Assembly (NCBI RefSeq): GCF_004216565.1 | Contig: NZ_SGWV01000010.1 | Span: 248,001 to 312,000, forward strand | Reading direction: 5' to 3' | Source: Sphaerotilus mobilis | GTDB lineage: Bacteria > Pseudomonadota > Gammaproteobacteria > Burkholderiales > Burkholderiaceae_C | Length of the DNA: 64,000 bases | Shown: positions 26,612 to 35,724 of the stretch, in pieces | How positions within the stretch are numbered: the stretch's first letter is position 1 | Layout: every line of letters starts with the position of its first letter | Translations under genes and position numbers: made by a program | Notes under the pieces: model-generated | The model's input: the letters and a program-made list of their open reading frames with translations, nothing else | What the model was told of the DNA's origin: nothing | Databases searched by the model: none

Positions 26612-26980
26612 TCAGACCGAGAAGCTCGATCCGCAGCCGCAGGTGGTCGTCGCGTTCGGGTTCTTGATGACGAACTGGGCGCCCTGCAAGTCTTCCTTGT
26701 AGTCGATCTCCGCGCCGGCCAGGTACTGCAGGCTCATCGCGTCGATCAGCAGCGTGACACCGTTCTTGGCCATCTGCGTATCGTCGTCGTTGACGATCTC
26801 ATCGAAGGTGAATCCGTACTGGAAGCCCGAGCATCCGCCGCCTTGCACGAACACGCGCAGCTTCAGGTCCGGGTTGCCTTCCTCGGCCACCAGATCGGCC
26901 ACTTTGGCCGCAGCACTGTCGGTGAAGACGATGGGAGCGGGGGGCATCTCGGTCTGGACGTTTTCCGCAACGGCGCTCAT
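26612..26980 (-). CDS. erpA: Iron-sulfur cluster insertion protein ErpA
   Basis: A 122-residue A-type Fe-S carrier that delivers clusters to apoproteins. The three cluster cysteines are seen in [11 protein letters not shown] and TTCGCGSSF (C-x(n)-C-x-C). The ATG at 26980 follows AGGAG (CAGGAGTCGCCC-ATG); reading further upstream lacks a ribosome site. The region [19 protein letters not shown] is typical of ErpA. Confidence 0.95.
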   Translation of the reverse strand: MSAVAENVQTEMPPAPIVFTDSAAAKVADLVAEEGNPDLKLRVFVQGGGCSGFQYGFTFDEIVNDDDTQMAKNGVTLLIDAMSLQYLAGAEIDYKEDLQGAQFVIKNPNATTTCGCGSSFSV

Positions 26981-27009
26981 GGGCGACTCCTGAAATCTGC
27001 TCGATGGAA

Positions 27010-27032
27010 CCGGGCCCACAAAAAGGACCCGG
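27010..27032 (-). terminator. Weak hairpin downstream of the bactofilin gene
   Basis: On the minus strand, CCGGGTCC-TTTTTGT-GGGCCCGG forms an 8-bp stem with one G-U pair, 13 bases after the bactofilin stop. There is no T-tract beyond TTCC, so termination strength is doubtful. Confidence 0.4.
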
Positions 27033-27045
27033 CTGGATGATGGTC

Positions 27046-27471
27046 TTACTTCGTGTCGTTGCCGGTCGCCAGCAACTTCAGGGAAGGCTTGTCGTCGATC
27101 ACCGGACCAGACAGAGCGCCCCCATTCATGCGCTGAAGGGCGCCGTCGATCGAGGCACCCTGGTGCATCTCAAGCGACTCGTAGCGGACCTCGCCTTCGA
27201 TGCGCGCCTTGGGCTGCAACTCCAGCAGATGGGTCGACTCGACCGGTCCGATCACGGTGCCGTTGATGATGACATGACCGGCCTTGACCGTGCCCACGAC
27301 CCTGGCTTTCTCGCTGATCACGAGGATGCTGGTGTCGTCCGCACTGGCGACCACGTCGCCCTGGACTTCACCGTCGATGCGCAGGCCGCCGCTGAAGCGC
27401 AGCAGGCCCTGGACAACGGTGCCCTCCCCGACAAGGCTGCGGATGGCGGGCTGTTTCTTCGAACCAAACAT
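27046..27471 (-). CDS. Bactofilin-family cytoskeletal protein
   Basis: A 141-residue protein with the repetitive beta-helix pattern of bactofilins: [31 protein letters not shown], then [22 protein letters not shown] and [22 protein letters not shown]. Bactofilins self-polymerise at the membrane and localise cell-envelope enzymes. It is preceded by AGGA and lies 75 bases after the DUF6776-like membrane protein gene on the same strand. M23 peptidases often work with bactofilins, and one lies about 2 kb away. Confidence 0.9.
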   Translation of the reverse strand: MFGSKKQPAIRSLVGEGTVVQGLLRFSGGLRIDGEVQGDVVASADDTSILVISEKARVVGTVKAGHVIINGTVIGPVESTHLLELQPKARIEGEVRYESLEMHQGASIDGALQRMNGGALSGPVIDDKPSLKLLATGNDTK

Positions 27472-27546
27472 GGACTGTTCCTGGAGATCTTGTGGTGAGC
27501 GGTGCGGTCGTGCCGACGGCGCAGGACGCAGGGCGCGCAGACGGCG

Positions 27547-28260
27547 TCAGAGACGAGCCGTGTCGGTGGTCTGGACCTTGCCGGCCGCATCGTAGACCTT
27601 GATTTCCACTATTTTCACAATGGCCGTCGAAGGGTAGTCGGCTGAGCCTTCGAGTCGCTGATATTGCTTCAGATTCACGCTCTGGGAGGGCTCACGCACC
27701 ACGAGGGACCACGCCTTGCCATCCAGCGTGCCGCTGAGCGCGAGTTCGTAGCGTCCCTGGAAGGTGGCGGTCCTGCCGCTCGCCTGCATCAGCAAGCCTT
27801 GATACCGCAGACGCCCAGGTGCCTCGATCTCGACCTGAAGGCCGCGCAAGTTCAAGGCACGGTTGCCGCCCGTCGAGGGCATCAGTCGCTCAAAGAAGGC
27901 CAGGTCACGGGCCAGCGCGAGGTTTTCAGCCTCCAACGACTTGACGCGCGCGGCCAGGCTGTCTTGGGTCGCACGCTCGGTCTTGAGGAGCGTCTCGGCC
28001 GAGTTCGCCACGGAGACCGCGCGGTCGTGTTCGTCGCGCAACTGGCCGATCTCCTGGCGCAGCGTGACCAGTTCCTGCTGGGCATCGCGGTCGATGCCTG
28101 CGATGTCCTTGCCAAATTCGTAAGCCCACATGCCCAGCGCCGCACAAAAGCCCAGCATCAGGGCGAAGGCGGCCCAACGCAGAGGCCAGGGCAAACGGCT
28201 GCGCACCGCGACACGCGGTGCACTGACGGACAGTCGACGACGAAGAAGCTTCCAGCGCAT
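27547..28260 (-). CDS. DUF6776-like single-pass membrane coiled-coil protein
   Basis: A 237-residue protein. A basic N-terminus is followed by one membrane segment (LRWAAFALMLGFCAALGMWAY, about 28-48). A coiled coil (about 58-118; ELVTLRQEIGQLRDEHDRAV...LAARVKSLEAENLALARDLAFFE) leads to a C-terminal beta-rich domain (YQGLLMQASGRTATFQGRYEL). This matches the proteobacterial family commonly found upstream of bactofilin genes. Its function is unknown; a periplasmic scaffold linked to bactofilin is plausible from position. Confidence 0.7.
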   Translation of the reverse strand: MRWKLLRRRLSVSAPRVAVRSRLPWPLRWAAFALMLGFCAALGMWAYEFGKDIAGIDRDAQQELVTLRQEIGQLRDEHDRAVSVANSAETLLKTERATQDSLAARVKSLEAENLALARDLAFFERLMPSTGGNRALNLRGLQVEIEAPGRLRYQGLLMQASGRTATFQGRYELALSGTLDGKAWSLVVREPSQSVNLKQYQRLEGSADYPSTAIVKIVEIKVYDAAGKVQTTDTARL

Positions 28261-28327
28261 GGACAAATTGTGGGGTGGGACACGGGCCGCGCCCCTTGGG
28301 GGTACGACCGGGCCCGCACCATACACG

Positions 28328-28413
28328 AAGGGCCACCCATGGTGGCCCTTCGTCTTGTGAACAGGGTTGCACCCTGTTCCTGTGCGCAGCGGCCACCACC
28401 TGAAGCGGTGGCC
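28328..28413. other. Cluster of three hairpins downstream of rpsI
   Basis: Three stems occupy this gap: AAGGGCCACC-CAT-GGTGGCCCTT (28328-28350, perfect 10 bp), GAACAGGGT-TGC-ACCCTGTTC (28359-28379, perfect 9 bp) and GGCCACC-(9)-GGTGGCC (28391-28413, 7 bp). Hairpins 1 and 3 share the same arm sequences and could cross-pair. There is no strong T-tract on the minus strand. They probably form the 3' boundary of the rplM-rpsI transcript. Confidence 0.8.
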
Positions 28414-28429
28414 ATCTGCCGCTGGCCGA

Positions 28430-28822
28430 TCAGCGCTTGCTGAACTGCTTGCGACGGCGAGCGCCGTGCAGACCGACCTTCTTACGCTCGACTTCGCGGG
28501 CATCGCGCGTCACGAAGCCGGCGTGGCTCAGTTCGGGCTTGAGCGCGGCGTCGTAGTCGATCAGCGCACGCGTCACGCCGTGACGCACCGCACCGGCCTG
28601 ACCCGATTCACCACCACCGTGCACATTGACCTTGATGTCGAACGCTTCGGCATTGTTGGTCAGCAGCAGCGGCTGCTTGCAGATCATGATCGAGGTCTGG
28701 CGGCCGAAATACTCTTCGACCGACTTGCCATTGACCATGATCTTGCCGGTGCCCTTCTTGATGAAGACACGCGCCACCGACGACTTGCGACGGCCCGTGC
28801 CGTAGTTCCATTCACCGATCAT
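28430..28822 (-). CDS. rpsI: 30S ribosomal protein S9
   Basis: A 130-residue ribosomal protein starting [20 protein letters not shown] and ending in the conserved basic tail [11 protein letters not shown], which reaches the P-site tRNA. It lies 9 bases after rplM, the universal L13-S9 operon order. Confidence 0.98.
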   Translation of the reverse strand: MIGEWNYGTGRRKSSVARVFIKKGTGKIMVNGKSVEEYFGRQTSIMICKQPLLLTNNAEAFDIKVNVHGGGESGQAGAVRHGVTRALIDYDAALKPELSHAGFVTRDAREVERKKVGLHGARRRKQFSKR

Positions 28823-28831
28823 CGCGGCTCC

Positions 28832-29260
28832 TTAGATGTCCAGCGTCTTGGGCTGCTGAGCGGCGTGCGGGTGTTCACCACCGGCATAGACCTTCAGCTT
28901 CTTGATCATCGCGTAGCCCAGCGGACCCTTGGGCAGCATGCCCTTGACCGCCTTCTGGAGCGCACGGCCGGGATGCTTGGCCTGCAGGTCACGGAAGTTG
29001 GTCTCGTAGATCCCGCCCGGGTAGCCCGAGTGGCGGTAGTACTTCTTGTCGAGCGACTTGGTGCCGGTCACGCGCAGCTTTTCTGCGTTGACGACGACGA
29101 TGAAGTCACCGGTATCCACGTGAGGCGTGTAAATGGCTTTGTGTTTGCCGCGCAGGCGGAGGGCGACTTCGCTGGCCACCCGTCCGAGGACCTTGTCGGT
29201 CGCGTCAACCACAAACCACTCATGCACGACCTCGGCCGGCTTGGCGCTGAAGGTCTTCAT
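28832..29260 (-). CDS. rplM: 50S ribosomal protein L13
   Basis: A 142-residue ribosomal protein, [20 protein letters not shown], with the family core [22 protein letters not shown]. It is the first gene of the rplM-rpsI operon. The bases just before the ATG form a hairpin that places GAAAG in its loop. The upstream gap carries the terminator of the purine-importer operon. Confidence 0.98.
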   Translation of the reverse strand: MKTFSAKPAEVVHEWFVVDATDKVLGRVASEVALRLRGKHKAIYTPHVDTGDFIVVVNAEKLRVTGTKSLDKKYYRHSGYPGGIYETNFRDLQAKHPGRALQKAVKGMLPKGPLGYAMIKKLKVYAGGEHPHAAQQPKTLDI

Positions 29261-29261
29261 G

Positions 29262-29278
29262 GCAAATCTTTCATTTGC
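29262..29278 (-). promoter_or_regulatory. Hairpin enclosing the ribosome-binding region of rplM
   Basis: On the minus strand, GCAAAT-GAAAG-ATTTGC-C-ATG: a perfect 6-bp stem with the only Shine-Dalgarno-like bases (GAAAG) in the pentaloop, one base before the start codon. Such a structure could modulate L13 translation. The hairpin is seen directly; the regulatory role is inferred. Confidence 0.55.
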
Positions 29279-29414
29279 GGGTTGTGTGCTACTGGGATCC
29301 CGTCCATCGGTGCCGCTTGTCGTTGCGGCCTCTCAGGGCAGGCTTCGAAGGCCGATGTCGGCAGACCTTGCAGGCCTCGTCATCGTCACTTCTGTCTTTC
29401 CGCGTAGCGAGAAC

Positions 29415-29454
29415 GGAAAAGCCCGCGAGTATAGCGCATGCGCACACTCGCGGG
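29415..29454 (-). terminator. Terminator of the purine-importer operon
   Basis: On the minus strand, CCCGCGAGT and ACTCGCGGG form a perfect 9-bp stem around a loop that holds the GCGCATGCGC palindrome, followed by CTTTTCC. It lies 50 bases after the BMP lipoprotein stop and upstream of rplM, insulating the two operons. Confidence 0.75.
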
Positions 29455-29503
29455 CCTGGTCGGTGACGCGAAGACCCGGACAAGCCGGGTCAGGCATCGC
29501 GGC

Positions 29504-30664
29504 TTACTTGCCGGTCGGGACCTTGCCTTCGACGCCCTTGACGTAGAAGTTGATGCCGCCCATGAACTTGTCGTCGGCGACCTCGTCCTTCTTCAGGACT
29601 TCCTTGCCGTCCTGGCCAACGATCGGGCCCTTCCAGATCGAGAAGCTGCCGTCGGTCAGACCAGCCTTGATGGCATCGACCTTCGCCTTGACGTCCGCCG
29701 GGACCTTGTCGCTGACCGACACGATGTCGATCGCGCCTTCCTTGACGCCCCACCAGACGCCGCCGGTCTGCCAGCTGCCTTCCAGCGTGTCCTTGACGGC
29801 CTTCTTGTAGTACGGCGCCCAGTTGATGATGGCCGATGCCAGGTGGGCGTTGGCGGCGTACTTGCTCATGTCGGAGTCCCAGCCGAAGGCGAACTTGCCC
29901 TTCTCCTCGGCCTTCTGCAGCACCGCGCTGGAGTCGGTGTTCTGGAACAGGACGTCGGCGCCGCCGGAGATCAGGCTCTGCGCGCCTTCGCCTTCCTTGG
30001 GCGGATCGAACCACTTGTTGACCCAGACGACCTTGGTCTTGACCTTCGGGTTGACGCTTTGCGCGCCCAGCGTGAACGAGTTGATGTTGCGGATCACCTC
30101 GGGGATGGGGATCGAGCCGACCACGCCCAGCACATTGGACTTGGTCATGCTGCCCGCGATCACGCCGGCCATGTAGGCACCCTCGTAGGTGCGGCTGTCG
30201 TAGGTGCGCAGGTTGGCGGCGGTCTTGTAGCCGGTGGCGTGCTCGAACTTGACGTCCGGCGTGTCGGCGGCGACCTTGAGCATCGGCTCCATGTAGCCGA
30301 AGGTGGTGCCAAAGATCAGCTTGTTGCCTTGGCCGACCAGGTCACGCATGACACGCTCGGCGTCGGCCGACTCGGGCACGTTCTCGACGAAGCTGGTGAC
30401 GATCTTGTCGCCGAACTCGGCCTCGACGGCCTTGCGGGCGTTGTCGTGGGCGAAGGTCCAGCCGGCATCGCCAACCGGGCCCACGTAGGCAAAGGCGACC
30501 TTGAGCGGTTCGGGCTTGGCGGCGGCCGAGGCGGGTGCCGATGCGGGTTCGGCGGCGGGTGCGGCCGCCTCCTCCTTCTTGCCGCAACCGACGAGCGCGG
30601 CGGTGGCGGCCAGGGCGGCCCAACTGGTGGCCTTGAGGATCGTTCGCTTCGAGAGCTTGGTCAT
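29504..30664 (-). CDS. BMP-family nucleoside/purine-binding lipoprotein of an ABC importer
   Basis: A 386-residue lipoprotein: basic N-terminus, hydrophobic stretch and lipobox LVGC near residue 25-28, followed by an Ala/Pro/Glu linker. The mature domain opens LKVAFAYVGPVGDAGWTFAHDNARKAVE, typical of BMP (PnrA/Med) proteins that bind nucleosides. It is the last gene of the minus operon after two permeases and an ATPase. Linkage to guaD and xdhABC supports a purine or purine nucleoside ligand. Confidence 0.9.
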   Translation of the reverse strand: MTKLSKRTILKATSWAALAATAALVGCGKKEEAAAPAAEPASAPASAAAKPEPLKVAFAYVGPVGDAGWTFAHDNARKAVEAEFGDKIVTSFVENVPESADAERVMRDLVGQGNKLIFGTTFGYMEPMLKVAADTPDVKFEHATGYKTAANLRTYDSRTYEGAYMAGVIAGSMTKSNVLGVVGSIPIPEVIRNINSFTLGAQSVNPKVKTKVVWVNKWFDPPKEGEGAQSLISGGADVLFQNTDSSAVLQKAEEKGKFAFGWDSDMSKYAANAHLASAIINWAPYYKKAVKDTLEGSWQTGGVWWGVKEGAIDIVSVSDKVPADVKAKVDAIKAGLTDGSFSIWKGPIVGQDGKEVLKKDEVADDKFMGGINFYVKGVEGKVPTGK

Positions 30665-30719
30665 GCGTTCTCCAGGATGGTGAGTGACTGACGACTGCGG
30701 GGGGAAATTATGGGGTGGC

Positions 30720-31640
30720 TCAGGAGCCAGGGAAGAACGGCTTGCCGATCGATGCCGGCATGTTGATGCGGATCCACGTCGGGTTGCGCGAAATCAGCAC
30801 CAGCACGACCACCGTGGCGAGGTAGGGCAGCATCGTCAGCCACTGGCTGGCGATCTGCACGCCTTCGCCCTGCAGGTGGAACTGCAGCATCGTGACACCG
30901 CCGAACAGGTAGGCCCCGAGCAAGACGCGGGCCGGGCGCCAGGTCGCGAAGGTGGTCAGCGCCAGCGCGATCCAGCCCTTGCCCGCCGTCATGCCTTCGA
31001 CCCACAGCGGCGTGTAGATGACCGATAGGAAGGCGCCCGCGACACCACACAGCGCGCCACCGGCCAGCACGGCGATGAAGCGGATGCGCCGCACCGGATA
31101 GCCCAGCGCGTGGGCCGATTCGGGCGACTCGCCGATCGCACGCAGCACCAGGCCGGCGCGCGAGCGGTAGAGGAACCACGCCAGCGCCAGCATGAAGAGC
31201 ACGGTCAGGTAGACCATCGGGTGGTGCTTGAAGAAGGCGGGCCCAAAAAACGGCAGGTCGGCCAGGAAGGGGATCTCGAAGCGCGGCCGCTCGGCCAGCT
31301 TGGCCTGCGTGTAGCTGATGCCCAGGAAGGCCGAGAAGCCGCCGCCGAAGAGGCTCAGCGCCAGGCCTGAGGCGTACTGGTTGGTGTTCAGCCAGATCAC
31401 CAGCACGCCGAAGATGGCGGCCATGCCGGCACCGGCCAGCGCACCGGCGCCAAAGGCCAGCCAGTCGTTGCCGGTGTGCACCGAGGTGGCAAAGCCGGCG
31501 ATGGCGGCCACCAGCATCATCCCTTCGGCGCCCAGGTTGAGGATGCCGGCCCGCTCGTTGATGAGCAGGCCCAGCGCGGCGATGGCCAGCACGGTGCCGG
31601 CACTCAGCGTGGCGGCCAGCAGCAGGGCGATTTCGTTCAT
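30720..31640 (-). CDS. Purine/nucleoside ABC importer permease (second subunit)
   Basis: A 306-residue permease with about eight hydrophobic segments. The hallmark LLINERAGILNLGAEGMMLVAAIAGF near 27-52 matches NupQ/YufQ-type permeases, and YPVRRIRFIAVLAGGALCGVAGAFLS gives the coupling region. It lies 37 bases after the first permease gene. Together they form the membrane channel of the BMP-type importer. Confidence 0.9.
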   Translation of the reverse strand: MNEIALLLAATLSAGTVLAIAALGLLINERAGILNLGAEGMMLVAAIAGFATSVHTGNDWLAFGAGALAGAGMAAIFGVLVIWLNTNQYASGLALSLFGGGFSAFLGISYTQAKLAERPRFEIPFLADLPFFGPAFFKHHPMVYLTVLFMLALAWFLYRSRAGLVLRAIGESPESAHALGYPVRRIRFIAVLAGGALCGVAGAFLSVIYTPLWVEGMTAGKGWIALALTTFATWRPARVLLGAYLFGGVTMLQFHLQGEGVQIASQWLTMLPYLATVVVLVLISRNPTWIRINMPASIGKPFFPGS

Positions 31641-31677
31641 GGCGTGATGCTCCGATGGGAAAAGGGCTGCGCGGGCA

Positions 31678-32799
31678 TCAGGCCGTGCGGGTCAGGTTCG
31701 GGGCGGTGGCAGCGGCCACCGGCACGGACTTCGCGACCCAGCGCACGCGGTAGGCGATCAGCGTGTCGCAAGCCAGCAGGGCGAACAGCAACAAGCCCTG
31801 GAAGACGCCGGTGATGGACTTGGGCAGACCCATGCGCGACTGCGCCAGCTCGCCGCCGATGTAGAACATGCTCATCAGCACGGCCGAGAACACGATGCCC
31901 ACCGGATGCAGGCGGCCGACGAAGGCGACGATGATGGCCGCGAAGCCGTAGCCGGCCGGCACATGGGGCGTGAGCTGACCGAGCGGGCCGGCCGCCTCCA
32001 GCGCACCGGCCAGGCCGGCCATGCCGCCCGAGATCAGCAGCGCCGTCCAGAGCGCCGCCCGCGACGAGAAGCCGGCGTAGCGCGACGCGGCCGGCGCGAG
32101 TCCGCCGACCTGCAGCGCAAAGCCGCGGTAGGTGCGGAACAGGAAGACGGTGAACCCCACCACCAGCAGCAGCGCGACGATCAGGCCGATGTTGGCGCGC
32201 AGCCCGGTGAACAGCTTGGGGATGCGGGTGACCGCGTCGAAGGTGACGGTCTGCGGGAAGTTGTAGCCCTGCGGGTCCTTCCAGGGTCCGTAGACCAGGT
32301 AGCTCAGCACCATCTCGGCGACATAGACCAGCATCAGGCTGACCAGGATCTCGCTGGCATTGAAGCGGTCGCGCAGCAGCGCCACCACGCCGGCCCAGAC
32401 CATGCCGCCGAGCACGCCGGCCAGCAAGATGACGACGACGATGCCGCGCCCCATCCAGGCCCAGCCCGAGTCCGGCCCGACCTGAAGCGCGACCCAGCCA
32501 CCGGCCAGCGCGCCGAAGATGTACTGGCCCTCAGCGCCGATGTTCCAGAGGTTGGAGCGAAAGCACACCGCCAGACCCAGCGCGATCAGCACCAGCGGCA
32601 CCGCCTTCACGCTCAGTTCGGACAAGGCGTAGGCATTGCGGATCGGCTCGTGGAAGAACATCTGAAGGCCGCGCACCGGGTCCTTGCCCAGCATCACAAA
32701 GAGCAGCACGCCGATCAGCACGGTGATGACCAGCGCCAGCAGCGGCGAGGCCAGCGACATCCATTGCGAGGGCTGGGCCCGGGGTTCGAGCTTGAACAT
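31678..32799 (-). CDS. Purine/nucleoside ABC importer permease (first subunit)
   Basis: A 373-residue permease starting MFKLEPRAQPSQWM at 32799, with AAGGAA upstream. About nine hydrophobic segments are visible. The motif ALGLAVCFRSNLWNIGAEGQYIFGALAGG is the signature of this family (NupP/YufP), and AAIIVAFVGRLHPVGIVFSAVL is near the C-terminus. It lies 40 bases after the ATPase gene. Confidence 0.9.
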   Translation of the reverse strand: MFKLEPRAQPSQWMSLASPLLALVITVLIGVLLFVMLGKDPVRGLQMFFHEPIRNAYALSELSVKAVPLVLIALGLAVCFRSNLWNIGAEGQYIFGALAGGWVALQVGPDSGWAWMGRGIVVVILLAGVLGGMVWAGVVALLRDRFNASEILVSLMLVYVAEMVLSYLVYGPWKDPQGYNFPQTVTFDAVTRIPKLFTGLRANIGLIVALLLVVGFTVFLFRTYRGFALQVGGLAPAASRYAGFSSRAALWTALLISGGMAGLAGALEAAGPLGQLTPHVPAGYGFAAIIVAFVGRLHPVGIVFSAVLMSMFYIGGELAQSRMGLPKSITGVFQGLLLFALLACDTLIAYRVRWVAKSVPVAAATAPNLTRTA

Positions 32800-32839
32800 G
32801 GCGGTTCCTTGGTTCTTGTCGGCGCGTGTCGTGGCAGGT

Positions 32840-34387
32840 TCAGGCGTGGCTCGGGACCGCATCGGCCGCAGCCGGCGCCGCGCCCTTCGCATCCCACAGG
32901 CCCGACATCCATTCACCGATGCGCTCGATGGTGGCCTGCGCCGTCGGGATCGACGGCGAGACGCGGCCCTGCGCGATCACGACCAGGCGGTCGCAGATCT
33001 CGAACAGCTCGTCGAGCTCCTCGCTGACCACCAGCAGCGCCGCGCCGGCATCGCGCAGCGCCAGCAGCTCGCCGCGGATCTGCGCGGCCGCGCCCACGTC
33101 CACGCCCCAGGTCGGCTGGCTGATGATCAGCAGCTTCGGGTTGGCGTCGATCTCGCGGCCGACGATGAACTTCTGCAGGTTGCCGCCCGACAGCGACTTG
33201 GCCGCCGCGTCCGGCCCGCCGGCCTTGACCTTGAACCGTGCGATCAGGCCGGCGGCCTGCGCGCGGATCGCGGCCATCTTGAGCCAGCCGCCCGCGCCAA
33301 CGCCTTCGGTGCGCGTGAGCAGCACGTTGTGCGCCAGCGAGAGCGTGGGCACCGCGCCTCGGCCCAGCCGCTCCTCGGGCACGAAATGCAGGCCCAGCTT
33401 GCGGCGCTTGCGTGGCGAGGCGTGCGAGACATCGTGGCCGAACAGCGCCAGGCTGCCTGCTGCCGCGCGCGGGTCCTCGCCGGACAGGGCCGCCATCAGC
33501 TCCTGCTGGCCGTTGCCCGAGACCCCGGCGATGCCGACGATCTCGCCGCAGCGCACCTCCAGCGCGATGTCGGCCAGGTTCATGCCGAAGGGGTCCTGCT
33601 TGGCCAGGTTCAGGCCCTTGACCGCCAGCGCGACCTCGCCCGGCCGGCTCGGCCGGTGCTGCAGCGCGGGCGGCTCGGCACCAATCATCAGGCGCGACAG
33701 CGAGGCGTTGGTCTCCTTCGTCGGGTCGACCTCGCCGGTGACCTTGCCGCCGCGCAGCACCGTGCAGTGGTGGCAGAGCGCGCGGATCTCGTCGAGCTTG
33801 TGGCTGATGTAGAGGATGGCGCAGCCCTCATCGGCGAGCTGGCGCAGCGTCACGAACAGCTTGTCGACCGCCTGCGGCGTCAGCACCGAGGTCGGCTCGT
33901 CGAGGATCAGCAGCTGCGGCCGCGTCAGCAGCGCGCGCACGATCTCGACCCGCTGGCGCTCGCCCACGCTGAGCGTGTGCACCGGCCGCAGCGGATCGAC
34001 GTCCAGGCCATAGACACCGGCGACCTCGCGGATGCGTTCGGTCACGTCGGCCAGGCTCATGGACTTGTCCAGACCGAGCCAGACGTTCTCGGCCGCCGTC
34101 AGCGTGTCGAACAGCGAGAAGTGCTGGTAGACCATGCTGATGCCGAGCGTGCGCGCCTGCGCCGGGCTGGCGATGCGCACCGGCTGGCCGTTCCAGAGGA
34201 TCTCGCCGGCATCGGGCTGCACCGCGCCGTAGATCATCTTCATCATGGTCGATTTGCCCGCGCCGTTCTCGCCCAGCACGGCATGGATCTGGCCGGGCAT
34301 GACCGTCAGGCTGACGTCGTCGTTGGCGCGCACCGCCGGGTACTGCTTGGTGATGCCGTTGAGCTGCAGGCGGGGAACGGTGGTCAT
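32840..34387 (-). CDS. Dual-domain ATPase of the purine/nucleoside ABC importer
   Basis: A 515-residue protein with two fused ABC domains, as in NupO/YufO and sugar importers. Domain 1 has Walker A GENGAGKSTMMKM near 37, the signature LSVGERQRVEIVRAL and Walker B LLILDEPTSVLTP. Domain 2 has the usual degenerate P-loop GVSGNGQQELMAAL and the signature SLSGGNLQKFIVGREI. It overlaps guaD by 4 bases (ATGA), binding import and deamination into one operon. Confidence 0.92.
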   Translation of the reverse strand: MTTVPRLQLNGITKQYPAVRANDDVSLTVMPGQIHAVLGENGAGKSTMMKMIYGAVQPDAGEILWNGQPVRIASPAQARTLGISMVYQHFSLFDTLTAAENVWLGLDKSMSLADVTERIREVAGVYGLDVDPLRPVHTLSVGERQRVEIVRALLTRPQLLILDEPTSVLTPQAVDKLFVTLRQLADEGCAILYISHKLDEIRALCHHCTVLRGGKVTGEVDPTKETNASLSRLMIGAEPPALQHRPSRPGEVALAVKGLNLAKQDPFGMNLADIALEVRCGEIVGIAGVSGNGQQELMAALSGEDPRAAAGSLALFGHDVSHASPRKRRKLGLHFVPEERLGRGAVPTLSLAHNVLLTRTEGVGAGGWLKMAAIRAQAAGLIARFKVKAGGPDAAAKSLSGGNLQKFIVGREIDANPKLLIISQPTWGVDVGAAAQIRGELLALRDAGAALLVVSEELDELFEICDRLVVIAQGRVSPSIPTAQATIERIGEWMSGLWDAKGAAPAAADAVPSHA

Positions 34388-35724
34388 CGGGGCACTCCGG
34401 GTCGAACGGGACGGTCGGAACGGTCATTGGAAGGCATGCGCGTCCCGGCGACCCAGGTCTCGCGCAGGTTGCGCTCGTCGCTCAGCATGAGCCAGGCGAA
34501 CAGGCGTTCGTGCAAGCTGCGCGCCAGCGCGTCGCGGTGTCGGGCGACCGGGCCGCTGGCCCAGTCCCAGATGCACAGGTCGGCCATGCAGCCGGGCTCG
34601 AAGGCGCCGATCTCGCCGGCCAGCCCGAGCGCCTCGGCGCCACCGCGCGTGGCCGTGTGCAGGGCCTTGTAGGCCGACAGCTTCACGCCCTGCATCGCCT
34701 GCATCTTGTAGGCATCGGCCAGCGTGCGCTGGATCGACAGGCTGGTGCCGCCGCCCACGTCGCTGGCGATGCTCACACGGGCGCCGGCCGCTTCCAGCGC
34801 TCGCCAGCCGAACAGGCCGCTGCCCAGGAACAGGTTGCTGCTCGGGCTGTGTGCGATCTGCGCGCCGGTGTCGGCCAGCAAGGCGCGGTCGGTGTCGTCC
34901 AGCCAGATGCCGTGGGCCAGCACGGCGCGCTCGTTGAGCAGGCCGGCGCGGTGGTAGACGTCGAGGTAGCTGCGCGCCTCGGGGAACAGCTCGGCGACCC
35001 AGGCCACCTCGGCGCGGTTCTCGGCCACATGGGTCTGCATATACAGGCCCGGCACCTCGGCCAGCAGACGGCCGGCCATGGCCAGTTGTGCGGGCGTGCT
35101 GGTTGGCGCGAAACGCACCGTCATCGCGTAGGACAGGCGGCCGCTGCCATGCCAGCGCGCGATCAGCTCGCGGCTGTCGGCCTCGGCGCCGAGCACGTCG
35201 TCGCGCAGACCGTCGGGCGCGTGGCGGTCCATCAGCACCTTGCCGGCGATCAGCCGCATGCCTCGGGCATGGGCGGCCGACAACAAGGCATCGGCCGACA
35301 CCTTGTGCACGGTGGGGAAGACCACCGCCGTGGTCGTGCCATGGGCCAGCAGCGCGTCCAGGAAGGTCTGCGCACCCACCCGCGCCACGGCCGGATCGGC
35401 ATGGCGGCGCTCGGCCGGGAAGGTGTAGGTCTCCAGCCAGTCGAGCAGCTCGGTGCCGTAGCTGGTGATGACGTCCAGCTGCGGGCTGTGCACATGGGTG
35501 TCGATGAAGCCCGGCAGGATCAGCTGACCGGTGCGGACCTCGCGCTGCCAGTCCGGCCCCGGAGCCGTCGCCTGCACATCGACGATGCGGCCGTCCTCGA
35601 TCAGCAGCCAGTGGCCCGGCCGGTGGCGCACGCCCGGGTGCGCGTCCTGCGGTGCCGACCAGCCCGGATCGCCGGTGAAGTCGAGCAGGTCGCCCTGCAG
35701 CGCGACACGACGTGGCCCGGTCAT
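34384..35724 (-). CDS. guaD: Guanine deaminase
   Basis: A 446-residue amidohydrolase converting guanine to xanthine and ammonia. Metal-binding motifs are visible in LPGFIDTHVHSPQ (HxH), MQTHVAEN, the HGI segment and SIASDVGGGTS (Asp). Other family features are SYGTELLDWLETYTFPAE and HSPSSNLFLGSGLF. Start 35724 overlaps the lysR stop (ATGA). The xanthine product is the substrate of the divergent xdhABC. Confidence 0.93.
   Translation of the reverse strand: MTGPRRVALQGDLLDFTGDPGWSAPQDAHPGVRHRPGHWLLIEDGRIVDVQATAPGPDWQREVRTGQLILPGFIDTHVHSPQLDVITSYGTELLDWLETYTFPAERRHADPAVARVGAQTFLDALLAHGTTTAVVFPTVHKVSADALLSAAHARGMRLIAGKVLMDRHAPDGLRDDVLGAEADSRELIARWHGSGRLSYAMTVRFAPTSTPAQLAMAGRLLAEVPGLYMQTHVAENRAEVAWVAELFPEARSYLDVYHRAGLLNERAVLAHGIWLDDTDRALLADTGAQIAHSPSSNLFLGSGLFGWRALEAAGARVSIASDVGGGTSLSIQRTLADAYKMQAMQGVKLSAYKALHTATRGGAEALGLAGEIGAFEPGCMADLCIWDWASGPVARHRDALARSLHERLFAWLMLSDERNLRETWVAGTRMPSNDRSDRPVRPGVPR

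Noticed and set aside
29431-29443. TATACT as an rplM promoter -10 on the minus strand
   Set aside because: It lies in the loop of the terminator of the preceding operon and has no -35 at the right distance.
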